From Paralimibaculum aggregatum (GTDB taxonomy: Bacteria; Pseudomonadota; Alphaproteobacteria; Rhodobacterales; Rhodobacteraceae), in NCBI RefSeq assembly GCF_030270585.1, contig NZ_BSYI01000005.1, forward strand, positions 124,001 through 188,000: DNA of 64,000 nucleotides. Direction: 5' to 3'. Below are positions 1-7,195 of the stretch, piece by piece. The position numbers and the translations under genes were made by a program. The notes beneath the pieces were generated by a model, which was not told the origin of the DNA, ran no database searches, and worked only from the letters and a program-made list of their open reading frames with translations. The first letter of the stretch is position 1, and each line of letters opens with the position of its first letter.

Positions 1-1
1 C

Positions 2-772
2 GGCGCCACCGGCTCGGTCTCGGTCAAGAACGCCGATCCGGACGGCTACACCATGCTGTTCGCCCGCGTCGGCTCGCATACCGTGAACCCGGCGATGAAG
101 GCGACGCTGCCCTACACGCTCGACGATTTCGACTTCGTCGGGGTCTACGAGATCAACCCGGTGGCCTGCGCGGTGCGCACCGACAGCGACATCGCCTCGA
201 TGGAGGATCTCGTCGCCAAGGTGAAGGCGGAGCCAGGCCGGATCTCCTATTCCTCCTCCGGCGTCGGCTCGCTGCTGCATCTGGCGGGCGCCATGGTGCT
301 GAAGAGCTTCGGCGTGGAGAAGCCGCTCGAGCAGGCGGTGCACATCCCGATGAAGGGCGGCGGCGCGGCGGCGACGGCGGTTCTGAGCGGCACCGCGAGC
401 TTCATCTGCACCAACTCCTCGGCGCTGGCGAGCTTCGTCTCGAACCAGCAGCTCAAGCCGCTGATGGTGACCACGGCCGAGCCGGTCGAGGGGTTCGACG
501 CGCCCTCGGCGGCCTCGCTCGGGCATCCCGAGCTCGAGCAGCTGGTCGGCTGGACCGGGATCGCGGGCCCCGCCGGCATCCCCGAGGAGGTCGCCGAGGC
601 CTGGCGCGGCTGGCTCGCCGAGGTGGTGGCCGACGAGGCCTTCGTCAACGCCATGGAGGCCCGCGGCTCGGTGATCCGGCTGATGGACCCGGCGGAATCC
701 AACGCCTTCATCCGCGGCCAGTACGAGGTGTTCCGCAAGCTCGTCGACGATCTCGGGATGCGGATCGAGTGA
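2..772 (+). CDS. tctC: TctC-family periplasmic solute-binding protein (5' truncated)
   Basis: Substrate-binding receptor of a tripartite tricarboxylate transporter (TTT), which captures a carboxylate in the periplasm and delivers it to TctA/TctB. The frame is open from base 2, before the first ATG at 53, and already reads typical TctC sequence (GATGSVSVKNADPDGYTML), so the start lies outside the window. The 256 visible residues show the family features KGGGAAATAVLSG and the C-terminal helix ending GMRIE. About 60-70 N-terminal residues including the signal peptide are missing. The tctB and tctA genes follow on the same strand, 31 nt and then overlapping. The substrate cannot be told from sequence. 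Confidence 0.93.
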   Translation, partial: GATGSVSVKNADPDGYTMLFARVGSHTVNPAMKATLPYTLDDFDFVGVYEINPVACAVRTDSDIASMEDLVAKVKAEPGRISYSSSGVGSLLHLAGAMVLKSFGVEKPLEQAVHIPMKGGGAAATAVLSGTASFICTNSSALASFVSNQQLKPLMVTTAEPVEGFDAPSAASLGHPELEQLVGWTGIAGPAGIPEEVAEAWRGWLAEVVADEAFVNAMEARGSVIRLMDPAESNAFIRGQYEVFRKLVDDLGMRIE

Positions 773-803
773 GCGCCGCGGCCGCAGCACCGGGGGCGCC
801 GCG

Positions 804-1328
804 ATGATGCGCCCCACGCATGACCGCGCGCTCGGGCTCGGCATCGCCGGCTTCTCGGCGGCGCTGATCTTCTGGGCGGTGCCGGGCTATGTGGTGAGCC
901 CGGAGGGCGGCTCGCTGGTGCTGCGACCGGATTTCTGGCCGACCATCCTCGGCTGGCTGCTGCTCGGAGCGGGGCTCGCGGTGGCGCTGCAGGGCGCCGT
1001 CGCCTCGCGCGCCGCGCCCGACCCGGCGGCCGCCGCGGCCGATCCGGCCGATCCCGCCGATGCCGAGTTGGCCGCGGCGGCGCGCGGCGGGCTCTGGCGG
1101 CTCGCCGGCCTGCTCGTCCTGCTGATCGGCATCGCCTTCCTGGCCGAGCGCTTCGGCCTCGTATGGGCGTCGGTGATCGGCTTCTGGGCGCTGGTCGCGA
1201 TGGTCCGCGCCGAACGGCCCTGGCTCGGCCTCGTCGTCGGGGTCGTGCTGCCGCTCCTGCTCTATGCCTTCTTCGCCAAGTTCGCGGGCGTGCCGATCCC
1301 GCAGGGCGTTTATGTGAGATTGCCGTGA
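804..1328 (+). CDS. tctB: TctB-family small membrane subunit of TTT transporter
   Basis: Small four-helix membrane subunit of the tripartite tricarboxylate transporter. The 174 residues show hydrophobic segments near 10-28, 48-68, 100-118 and 122-165, with a charged, Ala/Pro/Asp-rich cytoplasmic loop (about 70-95) between helices 2 and 3, as is usual for TctB. Its TGA stop overlaps the GTG of tctA (GTGA), implying translational coupling. TctB diverges fast, so the assignment rests as much on position between tctC and tctA as on sequence. Confidence 0.85.
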   Translation: MMRPTHDRALGLGIAGFSAALIFWAVPGYVVSPEGGSLVLRPDFWPTILGWLLLGAGLAVALQGAVASRAAPDPAAAAADPADPADAELAAAARGGLWRLAGLLVLLIGIAFLAERFGLVWASVIGFWALVAMVRAERPWLGLVVGVVLPLLLYAFFAKFAGVPIPQGVYVRLP

Positions 1329-2803
1329 ACGCCTATACCCTGTCCCAAGCCTTCGATCTCGTCGCCACCTGGGAGAGCCTCGCGGCGCTCGCCGTCGGGC
1401 TCGTCGCCGGGGTGATCGGCGGCGCGATACCGGGCATGTCGGCCACCATGGCGGTGGCGATCACCCTGCCCTTCACCTTCGCGCTGCAGCCGATCACCGG
1501 CATCCTGCTGCTGCTCGGGGTCTACAAGGGCGGCATCTTCGGCGGCTCGATCCCGGCGATCCTGATCAAGACGCCGGGCACCCCGGCCTCCTCGGCGACC
1601 ACGCTCGACGGCTACCCGATGGCCGAGAAGGGCGAGGCCGGCCGCGCGCTGACCATGGCGCTCTACGCGTCCTGCATCGCCGATCTGCTGTCGAACCTGG
1701 CGCTGATCCTGGCCGCCGGCTGGCTCGCCTCCTTCGCGCTCTCCTTCGGCCCGCCGGAGTTCTTCACGCTGATCCTGTTCTCGCTGACGATCATCGCCGG
1801 GGTCTCCGGCGACAGCCTGCTGAAGGGGCTGGCCTCGGCGGTGCTGGGGCTGCTGCTGGCCACCGTCGGGCTCGATCTGGTCTATGGCACCGACCGCTTC
1901 ACCTTCGGCGAGCCGAACCTGATGGGCGGGCTCAACTTCATCGCCGTGCTGGTCGGTCTGTTCGCGCTGCCCGAGGTCTTCGCCTATGTCTACGCGCCGC
2001 GGGAGATCCACGGCCGGGTGCGCTCGGTCACCGGCACCGCCGCCTCGCGGGCCGACGTGATCCGCTGCCTGCCGACGATCCTGCGCGGCTCGCTGATCGG
2101 CGTGGTGATGGGCTCGATCCCCGGCATCGGCGCCGCGCCCTCGGCCTTCCTGAGCTATTCCGAGGCGCGGCGGACCTCGAAGAACAAGGCGAATTTCGGC
2201 AAGGGCGAGATCGAGGGCGTCGCCGCCTCGGAGAGCGGCAACAACGGCGTCGCCGGCGCCACGCTGATCCCGCTCTTGGCGCTCGGCGTGCCGGGCGACG
2301 TGATCACCGCGATCATCATCGGCGCCTTCATGGTGCACGGGCTGCAGCCGGGGCCGCTGCTCTTCGCCACCAACGGCTCGCTGGTCTATGCGATCTTCAT
2401 GGGGCTCGTGCTCTCCTCGGGGCTGCTGCTCTGCATCGGCTGGTTCGCCACGCGCGCCTTCCGCCACATCGCCGACCTGCCGAAATCCATCGTGATGCCG
2501 GCGGTGCTGGTGCTGTCGATCTTCGGCGTCTACGCGGTCAACAACACCACCTTCGATCTCGGCGTGATGTTCCTGATGGGCGGCGTCGGCTACGGCATGA
2601 TGCTGCTCGGGGTGCCGGCGGCGCCGTTCCTGATCGCCTTCATCCTCGGGCCGCTGCTCGAGGACAGCTTCCGCCAGGCCATGCTGATGTCGGGCTCCTC
2701 GCCGGAGATCTTCTTCCGCAGCCCGATCACCTGGGTGTTCTGGGGGCTGACCGTTCTCAGCCTGGTGTTCCTGCTCACGGGGCTGAGGCGCAAGCCGGCA
2801 TGA
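1325..2803 (+). CDS. tctA: TctA-family large permease of TTT transporter
   Basis: Large membrane subunit (492 residues) that forms the sodium-coupled carboxylate channel with TctB. I chose the GTG at 1325 because it overlaps the tctB stop and gives the standard TctA N-terminus; the frame also runs further upstream antisense to nothing real. Hallmarks are GVIGGAIPGMSATMAVAI near residue 30, GGIFGGSIPAILIKTPGTPAS, and the second-half repeat GSIPGIGAAPSAFLSY with ASESGNNGVAGATLIPLLALG. Eleven to twelve hydrophobic segments are visible. The tail overlaps the next gene by ATGA, giving a four-gene operon. Confidence 0.95.
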   Translation: MNAYTLSQAFDLVATWESLAALAVGLVAGVIGGAIPGMSATMAVAITLPFTFALQPITGILLLLGVYKGGIFGGSIPAILIKTPGTPASSATTLDGYPMAEKGEAGRALTMALYASCIADLLSNLALILAAGWLASFALSFGPPEFFTLILFSLTIIAGVSGDSLLKGLASAVLGLLLATVGLDLVYGTDRFTFGEPNLMGGLNFIAVLVGLFALPEVFAYVYAPREIHGRVRSVTGTAASRADVIRCLPTILRGSLIGVVMGSIPGIGAAPSAFLSYSEARRTSKNKANFGKGEIEGVAASESGNNGVAGATLIPLLALGVPGDVITAIIIGAFMVHGLQPGPLLFATNGSLVYAIFMGLVLSSGLLLCIGWFATRAFRHIADLPKSIVMPAVLVLSIFGVYAVNNTTFDLGVMFLMGGVGYGMMLLGVPAAPFLIAFILGPLLEDSFRQAMLMSGSSPEIFFRSPITWVFWGLTVLSLVFLLTGLRRKPA

Positions 2804-3564
2804 ACCTGCCCGACGGGGTCGATCCCGCGGCGCTGGCGACGGTGCTGGCGATCTTCTTCGGCGGCGGCATCGTGAAGGGCGGGCTCGGCTTCGGCCTGCC
2901 GCTCGCCACGATGTCGATGCTGCCGCTGGTGATCCCGGTGGACATGGCGCTGGCGATCAACGTGATCGTGCAGCCGGCGACCAATCTCGGCCAGCTGATC
3001 GCCGCCGAGAACCCGGCCGCCACGATGCGCCGCTTCGCCCCGGTCTGCCTGACGATGGCGGTCGGCGTGGCGATCGGCACCGCCTTCGTGACCGGGCTCG
3101 ACCCGGAGAGCCTGACCCTGCTGCTCGGCGTCTTCGTCACCGCCTTCTGCCTGATCTCGCTGCGGGGCGTGTCGCTGCCGATCCCGCCCCGGCGCGAGCG
3201 GCCGGCGGGGCTGGCGGTCGGGCTGCTGGCCGGGGCGATCGGCGCGCTGACCACCGCCAGCGGGCCGATCCTGGTGATCTATCTGCTCGGCCTCGGGGTC
3301 GACCGCCGGGAGTTCCGCGCCGCCATCGGCTTTCTCTTCATCGTCTCGGGGGCGATGATCGTCGGCGGGTTCTGGAGCGTCGGCTTTCTCGACTGGTCGC
3401 GCGCCGGGCTGGCGCTGCTCTGCATGGTGCCGACCTTCCTCGGCATGGCGATCGGCAACCGCCTGGCCCGGCGGCTGCCGCCCGAGGGCTTCCGCACCGC
3501 GGTGCTGATCGGGCTGTCCTGTCTCGGCGCAAACTTCCTGATGCGCGGGCTCGGGGTGCTCTGA
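2800..3564 (+). CDS. TSUP (TauE/SafE) family anion transporter
   Basis: Integral membrane protein of 254 residues with about eight hydrophobic helices, of the TauE/SafE (DUF81) sulfite/sulfoacetate exporter family. The N-terminal half carries FGGGIVKGGLGFGLPL, the glycine-rich first repeat; the second repeat is GLLAGAIGALTTASGPILVIYLLGLG. It starts at an ATGA overlap with tctA, so it is co-expressed with the carboxylate importer. That suggests an uptake/export pair for an organosulfonate or similar anion, as in some roseobacter sulfonate loci. The pairing is an inference; the family assignment is solid. Confidence 0.88.
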   Translation: MNLPDGVDPAALATVLAIFFGGGIVKGGLGFGLPLATMSMLPLVIPVDMALAINVIVQPATNLGQLIAAENPAATMRRFAPVCLTMAVGVAIGTAFVTGLDPESLTLLLGVFVTAFCLISLRGVSLPIPPRRERPAGLAVGLLAGAIGALTTASGPILVIYLLGLGVDRREFRAAIGFLFIVSGAMIVGGFWSVGFLDWSRAGLALLCMVPTFLGMAIGNRLARRLPPEGFRTAVLIGLSCLGANFLMRGLGVL

Positions 3565-3589
3565 GCGCCCTGCCCGCCGCGCTTCGGCG

Positions 3590-4393
3590 TCAGCTCTTGA
3601 GCCGATAGCCGCGGGCGAGCCAGCTGAGCGCGATGGCGCCGAGCAGCAGCACCACCGCCAGCGCCAGCACCAGCCCGACCCAGGGGCTGCTGTCGGAGAC
3701 CCCGAGCACGCCGAAACGGAAACCGTCGATCAGGTAGAAGATCGGGTTGGCATGGCTCAGGGCCTGGAAGGTCTCGGGCAGCCGCTCGATCGAGTAGAAG
3801 GTGCCGGAGAGGAAGGAGAGCGGCGTCACGACGAAATTGGTGATCGCCGCCATCTGGTCGAACTTCTCGGCATAGATCGCCGCCAGCAGCCCGAGAAGCG
3901 ACAGCATCAGGCTGCCGAGCACCACGAAGGCCAGCGCCCAGAGCGGATGCGCGACGCCGATCCCCACCACCGGGAACACCAGCAGCCCGACCGCCAGCGC
4001 GCAGGCCAGCCCGCGCGCCAGCCCGCCGAGGGCATAGCCGGCCAGCACCTCGCCGGGGCTGAGCGGCGGCATCAGCGTGTCGACGATGTTGCCCTGCACC
4101 TTGGCGATCATCAGCGAGGAGGAGGTGTTGGCGAAGGCGTTCTGGATCACCGCCATCATCAGCACCCCCGGCGCCAGGAACTGCTCGAAGGGCATGCCGG
4201 AGATGCCCTCGCGCCCCTTCCCGAAGGCCAGGGTGAACACCACCATGAACAGCACCGAGGTCGCCACCGGGGCCATGATGGTCTGGGTATAGACCGCGAG
4301 GAAGCGCCGGATCTCGCGCGTCGCAAGCGTCTGCAGCCCGAGCCAGTTGACCCGCCCGAAGCGCCGGACCCCCATTCCGCGCAAATCCGCCAT
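3590..4393 (-). CDS. ABC-2 type transporter permease (YadH-like)
   Basis: Inner-membrane ABC exporter permease, 267 residues, six hydrophobic helices with the ABC-2 signature region (about 165-240: MLSLLGLLAAIYAEKFDQMAA, then LSFLSGTFYSIERLP and the NPIFYLIDGFRFG segment). Closest in character to the YadH/NodJ group. No ATPase gene sits next to it: its upstream neighbour is gcrA (divergent) and downstream is the convergent tct operon, so its YadG-like partner must be elsewhere or upstream of this island. An internal Met (MGVRRFG) is an alternative start. Substrate unknown. Confidence 0.88.
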   Translation of the reverse strand: MADLRGMGVRRFGRVNWLGLQTLATREIRRFLAVYTQTIMAPVATSVLFMVVFTLAFGKGREGISGMPFEQFLAPGVLMMAVIQNAFANTSSSLMIAKVQGNIVDTLMPPLSPGEVLAGYALGGLARGLACALAVGLLVFPVVGIGVAHPLWALAFVVLGSLMLSLLGLLAAIYAEKFDQMAAITNFVVTPLSFLSGTFYSIERLPETFQALSHANPIFYLIDGFRFGVLGVSDSSPWVGLVLALAVVLLLGAIALSWLARGYRLKS

Positions 4394-4506
4394 GCACCTG
4401 CCTCCCCGGCATGCCTGCCGCTCTTGTTTGCCCTGACCCGGCGCTTACCATATAGAGGCACGGGCGGAAAAGCGGTGCCGCCGCCCGCGGGTGAGGGGAG
4501 GCCTGT

Positions 4507-5100
4507 ATGAGCTGGACGGACGAGCGCGTGGAGAAACTGAAGGAATTCTGGGCCGAAGGCATGAGCGCGAGCCAGATTGCCAAGCAGCTCGGCGGCGTGA
4601 CGCGCAATGCGGTGATCGGCAAGGTGCACAGGCTCGGCCTCTCCCACCGGGGCAGCAACGATGGCGCGCGCACGGCGGAGGAGCCGGCCGCGGCGGCCGA
4701 GCCCGAGGCCGCCGCCGTTGAGGCGCCCGCGGCCGAGGCGCCGGCGGCCCAGCCTGCCCCCGAGGCGGCCGCCGAGCCCGCGGCGCCGGAGCCGGCCGAG
4801 CCGGTGCGCGCCGTGCCGGTGCCGCGCGACCCGACGCAGCCGCGCAGCCCGGGCCTGCCGACCCCGGAGGAGGAGGCGGCGCGCGTCACCCTCGTGGAGA
4901 TCGAGAAGATGGCCCGCAAGCTCGACCTGCTGGAGCTGACCGAGCGCACCTGCAAATGGCCGATCGGCGACCCGGCCGAGGACGGCTTCCATTTCTGCGG
5001 CCTGCCCGCGGTGGCCGGCAAGCCCTATTGCAAGCACCATGTCGCGGTCGCCTTCCAGCCGATGTCGACGCGGCGCGACCGCTCCCGCGCCGGGCGCTGA
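4507..5100 (+). CDS. gcrA: GcrA cell cycle regulator
   Basis: Alphaproteobacterial transcription factor that works with sigma70 at promoters, often ones carrying methylated GANTC sites. The 197-residue protein begins with the diagnostic helix-turn-helix region SWTDERVEKLKEFWAEGMSA followed by TRNAVIGKVHRLGLSHRG (residues 1-50). An Ala/Pro/Glu-rich linker spans about 57-115. The conserved C-terminal part (about 130-197) contains TCKWPIGDP and a Cys/His-rich FHFCGLPAVAGKPYCKHHV segment used to contact RNA polymerase in GcrA. A strong ribosome site (GGGGAGG) lies 6-7 nt before the ATG. Its promoter stretch and C-terminal 320 bp recur about 1.3 kb downstream as a broken copy. Confidence 0.96.
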   Translation: MSWTDERVEKLKEFWAEGMSASQIAKQLGGVTRNAVIGKVHRLGLSHRGSNDGARTAEEPAAAAEPEAAAVEAPAAEAPAAQPAPEAAAEPAAPEPAEPVRAVPVPRDPTQPRSPGLPTPEEEAARVTLVEIEKMARKLDLLELTERTCKWPIGDPAEDGFHFCGLPAVAGKPYCKHHVAVAFQPMSTRRDRSRAGR

Positions 5101-5492
5101 CCCGGCGCGCCAGGCCGGGCCGCGCGGACGCGGCGTGCGGCGTTCGGCGGAAGCGAGGGTTTGCGCGGGTGTGCGCGGCCGGGCGCGCGGCCTGACCGGG
5201 CCCGCGACCCCTCCCGGGCAGCGCCAGCCCGCGGGCAGGACCCGGGCGGTCATGGCCCAAGCGGCCGCGCGCCGCTGACGATCCGCCAGCAGCCTGCACC
5301 CGGCCGGTGCCATCCGCTGCCATCCGCGCAGCCCGTGGCTGCCGGTGCGACCAATTTCCCGCATGTCTGCTCCAAATTACCATCTTGTTGCCAAGGTCTC
5401 ATCGTAAACTGATGCAAATTGCAGATATCCGGACAGGTTCCGGTAAGGTGTGACGGTCCGTTCGGTCAGGCAAGACAGGTGGAGTGAGTAGC
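5101..5492 (+). promoter_or_regulatory. Intergenic region upstream of pilin-like gene 1, with two dyads
   Basis: This 392-bp stretch holds no gene. The first 240 bases are G+C-rich and featureless; from about 5340 it becomes clearly more A+T-rich, as expected of a promoter. Two dyads stand out: TGCAA-A-TTGCA at 5413-5423, and CCGGA-N5-TCCGG at 5429-5443. The second recurs at almost the same distance upstream of the paralogous gene at 6638 (49 versus 51 nt before the start). I could not assign convincing -35/-10 boxes. Confidence 0.45.
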
Positions 5493-5969
5493 ATGTGGGA
5501 ACTGGAGGCCTTCGTCCGCGACGACAGCGGCAGCGCGACGAGCGACTGGGTGGCGCTGGCGGCCGGCATCCTGCTTCTCGGCATGATCGTCATCTACGGG
5601 ATCTACGACCGCGGCGTCGTCGGCGTGGTCGACGACATGAACACCGAGCTCTCGGCCTTCGACCTCGACCAGCCCGATGCCGGCCTCGACGCCTATGGCA
5701 GCCGCGGCGCCGCCGCGCCGGCGGGCCAGCCGGAGGGCGCGGGCACGGCCGAGACCGTGCTGGTGCCGTCCTATGCCTGCGACGGCGGCGGCGCCTGCAT
5801 CTACGACACCGATGGCGACGGGCTGGTGGACGCGATCGGCGGCCCGGACGGCCCGGTCCAGGCGACCGGCCCGGGCGGGATCGGCAGCAGCGTGCACGGC
5901 CAGCCGCTCGCCGCCGCCGCGGCCGGGGCCGGCATGCCGGTCAGGCCGATCTCGGCGCGCGACCTCTGA
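5493..5969 (+). CDS. Flp/Fap-like pseudopilin with acidic DxDGDG tail, paralog 1
   Basis: Small membrane-anchored protein of 158 residues. The N-terminus resembles class IVb (Flp) pilins of Rhodobacterales: FVRDDSGSATSDWVALAAG followed by one hydrophobic helix (about 19-38). After the helix comes an acidic, Gly/Ala-rich region, then a two-cysteine motif (SYACDGGGACIYD, 93-105) running into DTDGDGLVDAIGG, which looks like a single calcium-binding loop of the dockerin/thrombospondin-3 type. I chose ATG 5493 because it aligns with the start of paralog 2 and has GGTGGAG 9 nt upstream; a GTG at 5484 is less likely. No Tad/Flp secretion genes are in the window. The calcium role is inferred. Confidence 0.75.
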   Translation: MWELEAFVRDDSGSATSDWVALAAGILLLGMIVIYGIYDRGVVGVVDDMNTELSAFDLDQPDAGLDAYGSRGAAAPAGQPEGAGTAETVLVPSYACDGGGACIYDTDGDGLVDAIGGPDGPVQATGPGGIGSSVHGQPLAAAAAGAGMPVRPISARDL

Positions 5970-5990
5970 CCCGCCCCGGCCGCCGCCCGG

Positions 5991-6050
5991 TTCCCCCTGC
6001 CCCGATTCCCCCTGTCCCGGTTCCCCCTGCCCCGGCGCCCCCTGACCCGG
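5991..6050 (+). repeat. Four tandem copies of a 15-bp repeat
   Basis: Four adjoining 15-mers of the form TTCCCCCTGCCCCGG run from 5991 to 6050. The fourth (CGCCCCCTGACCCGG) merges into the first bases of the duplicated gcrA block that begins near 6040, so the array sits exactly at the left boundary of the duplication and may mark the recombination site. Confidence 0.8.
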
Positions 6051-6409
6051 CGCTTGCCATATGGAGGCACGGGCGGAAAAGCGGTGCCGCGGCGCCGGAG
6101 CCGGCCGAGCCGGTGCGCGCCGTGCCGGTGCCGCGCGACCCGACGCAGCCGCGCAGCCCCGGCCTGCCGACCCCGGAGGAGGAGGCGGCGCGCGTCACCC
6201 TCGTGGAGATCGAGAAGATGGCCCGCAAGCTCGACCTGCTGGAGCTGACCGAGCGCACCTGCAAATGGCCGATCGGCGACCCGGCCGAGGACGGCTTCCA
6301 TTTCTGCGGCCTGCCCGCGGTGGCCGGCAAGCCCTGTTGCAAGCACCATGTCGCGGTCGCCTTCCAGCCGATGTCGACCCGGCGCGACCGCTCCCGCGCC
6401 GGGCGCTGA
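6040..6409 (+). pseudogene. gcrA partial duplicate with internal 300-bp deletion
   Basis: Bases 6040-6089 match 4431-4480 (the gcrA promoter stretch) with 2 differences in 50, and 6090-6409 match 4781-5100 (the gcrA C-terminal half) with 3 differences in 320. Exactly 300 bp of the parent, 4481-4780, is missing: the ribosome site, the start codon, the whole DNA-binding domain and most of the linker. A CCGC microhomology sits at the joint. One change alters a conserved Tyr to Cys (KPCCKHH). No start codon is in frame at the joint; GTG 6203 or ATG 6218 could at most give a 63-68 residue RNA-polymerase-binding fragment. Called a pseudogene, although a dominant-negative fragment cannot be excluded. 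Confidence 0.9.
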
Positions 6410-6637
6410 GCCGGCCCGGCGGCGCGCGCCGCCGCCCCCGTTCCGGCTCCCGTTCCCCGCTGCCGGGTTGACGGCGCCCCGCCCGGTGCGGTGGCGCCGT
6501 TGCCTTGGGCTGCGCGAAACCACCATGGTGCGGCCGCAAAACGGTCTCAATTCAAAGCGTATCGTTCAGTTCCGGACGCGATCCGGTTTTTTGCGTGATT
6601 CCGTGTCCGGTCTGGTGGGACAAGTGGAGTTTGTAAC
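6410..6637 (+). promoter_or_regulatory. Region upstream of pilin-like gene 2: dyad and GANTC site
   Basis: CCGGA-N5-TCCGG at 6572-6586 matches the dyad upstream of paralog 1 and is followed by six T residues (6587-6592), so it could also act as a short intrinsic terminator or attenuator. A GANTC methylation site (GATTC) lies at 6597-6601, about 37 nt before the start codon; such sites are where GcrA acts with CcrM methylation. The ribosome site GTGGAG precedes the GTG start by 8-9 nt. Confidence 0.45.
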
Positions 6638-7135
6638 GTGAGGGAACTGAAATCCTTCCTTCGGGAAGACAGCGGCGCCGTGACCATCGACTGGGTGGCG
6701 CTTTCCGCAGGCATCCTGCTGCTCGGGGTGGCCGTGGTCTACGCGATCTTCGAGAGCGGCGTGGTCGGCGTCGTCGACGACGTCAACACCGAGCTGGCGG
6801 CACTCGATCTCTCGTCGCTCGACACCGATCTCGACGCCTTCGGCGGCGGGGACGGCGAGAGCGGCGGCGAGGAGGAAGAAGAGGGCCAGTCGAATGACGA
6901 GGGCCCGCCGCTGCCCGACACGCCGTTCGAGCCGTCCTTTGCCTGTCAGAGCAACGGCAACTGCGTCTTCGACACCGATGGCGACGGGCTCGTGGATGCG
7001 ATCGGCGGGCCCTCCGGCCCGACCCAGGCGACCGGCCCGACCGGCACCGGCAGCGGCCATCATGGCCAGTCGCTCGCCGATTCGGCGGCAGGCGCCGGCG
7101 TGCCGGTCAAGCCGATCTCGGCGCTCGGCCTCTGA
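6638..7135 (+). CDS. Flp/Fap-like pseudopilin with acidic DxDGDG tail, paralog 2
   Basis: Paralog of the gene at 5493, 165 residues, GTG start. The first 50 residues are identical at 33 positions (REDSGAVTIDWVALSAG, then one hydrophobic helix at about 19-38 and GVVGVVDDVNTEL). The middle is longer and strongly acidic (EEEEEG), and the tail again has two cysteines (FACQSNGNCVFD) leading into DTDGDGLVDAIGG and a closing PVKPIS motif. The conserved ends flank a variable acidic middle, suggesting an anchored or processed surface subunit whose Cys pair and acidic loop matter. It ends convergently with phoB across a strong hairpin. Function unknown; the Flp-like label rests on the N-terminus only. 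Confidence 0.75.
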   Translation: MRELKSFLREDSGAVTIDWVALSAGILLLGVAVVYAIFESGVVGVVDDVNTELAALDLSSLDTDLDAFGGGDGESGGEEEEEGQSNDEGPPLPDTPFEPSFACQSNGNCVFDTDGDGLVDAIGGPSGPTQATGPTGTGSGHHGQSLADSAAGAGVPVKPISALGL

Positions 7136-7160
7136 CGCGCCGCGCCCGCGGCAACGGCAG

Positions 7161-7195
7161 ACCAGACCCCGGCGCTCAGCGCGCCGGGGTCTGGT
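7161..7195. terminator. 15-bp perfect hairpin at convergent ends of pilin gene 2 and phoB
   Basis: ACCAGACCCCGGCGC (7161-7175), loop TCAGC (7176-7180), then its exact complement (7181-7195). The loop holds the phoB stop codon, and the right arm encodes the PhoB C-terminus. There is no T-run on either strand, so it is a structural barrier or 3'-end stabiliser rather than a classic intrinsic terminator. Confidence 0.6.

Noticed and set aside
41-738. 163-residue minus-strand frame opposite tctC
   Set aside because: Ser/Ala/Pro-rich antisense shadow of the tctC gene.
5495-6409. 304-residue plus-strand frame joining pilin-like gene 1 to the gcrA fragment
   Set aside because: The first two thirds are an out-of-frame Arg-rich reading of the pilin-like gene; only the last part is the gcrA remnant, which has no own start.
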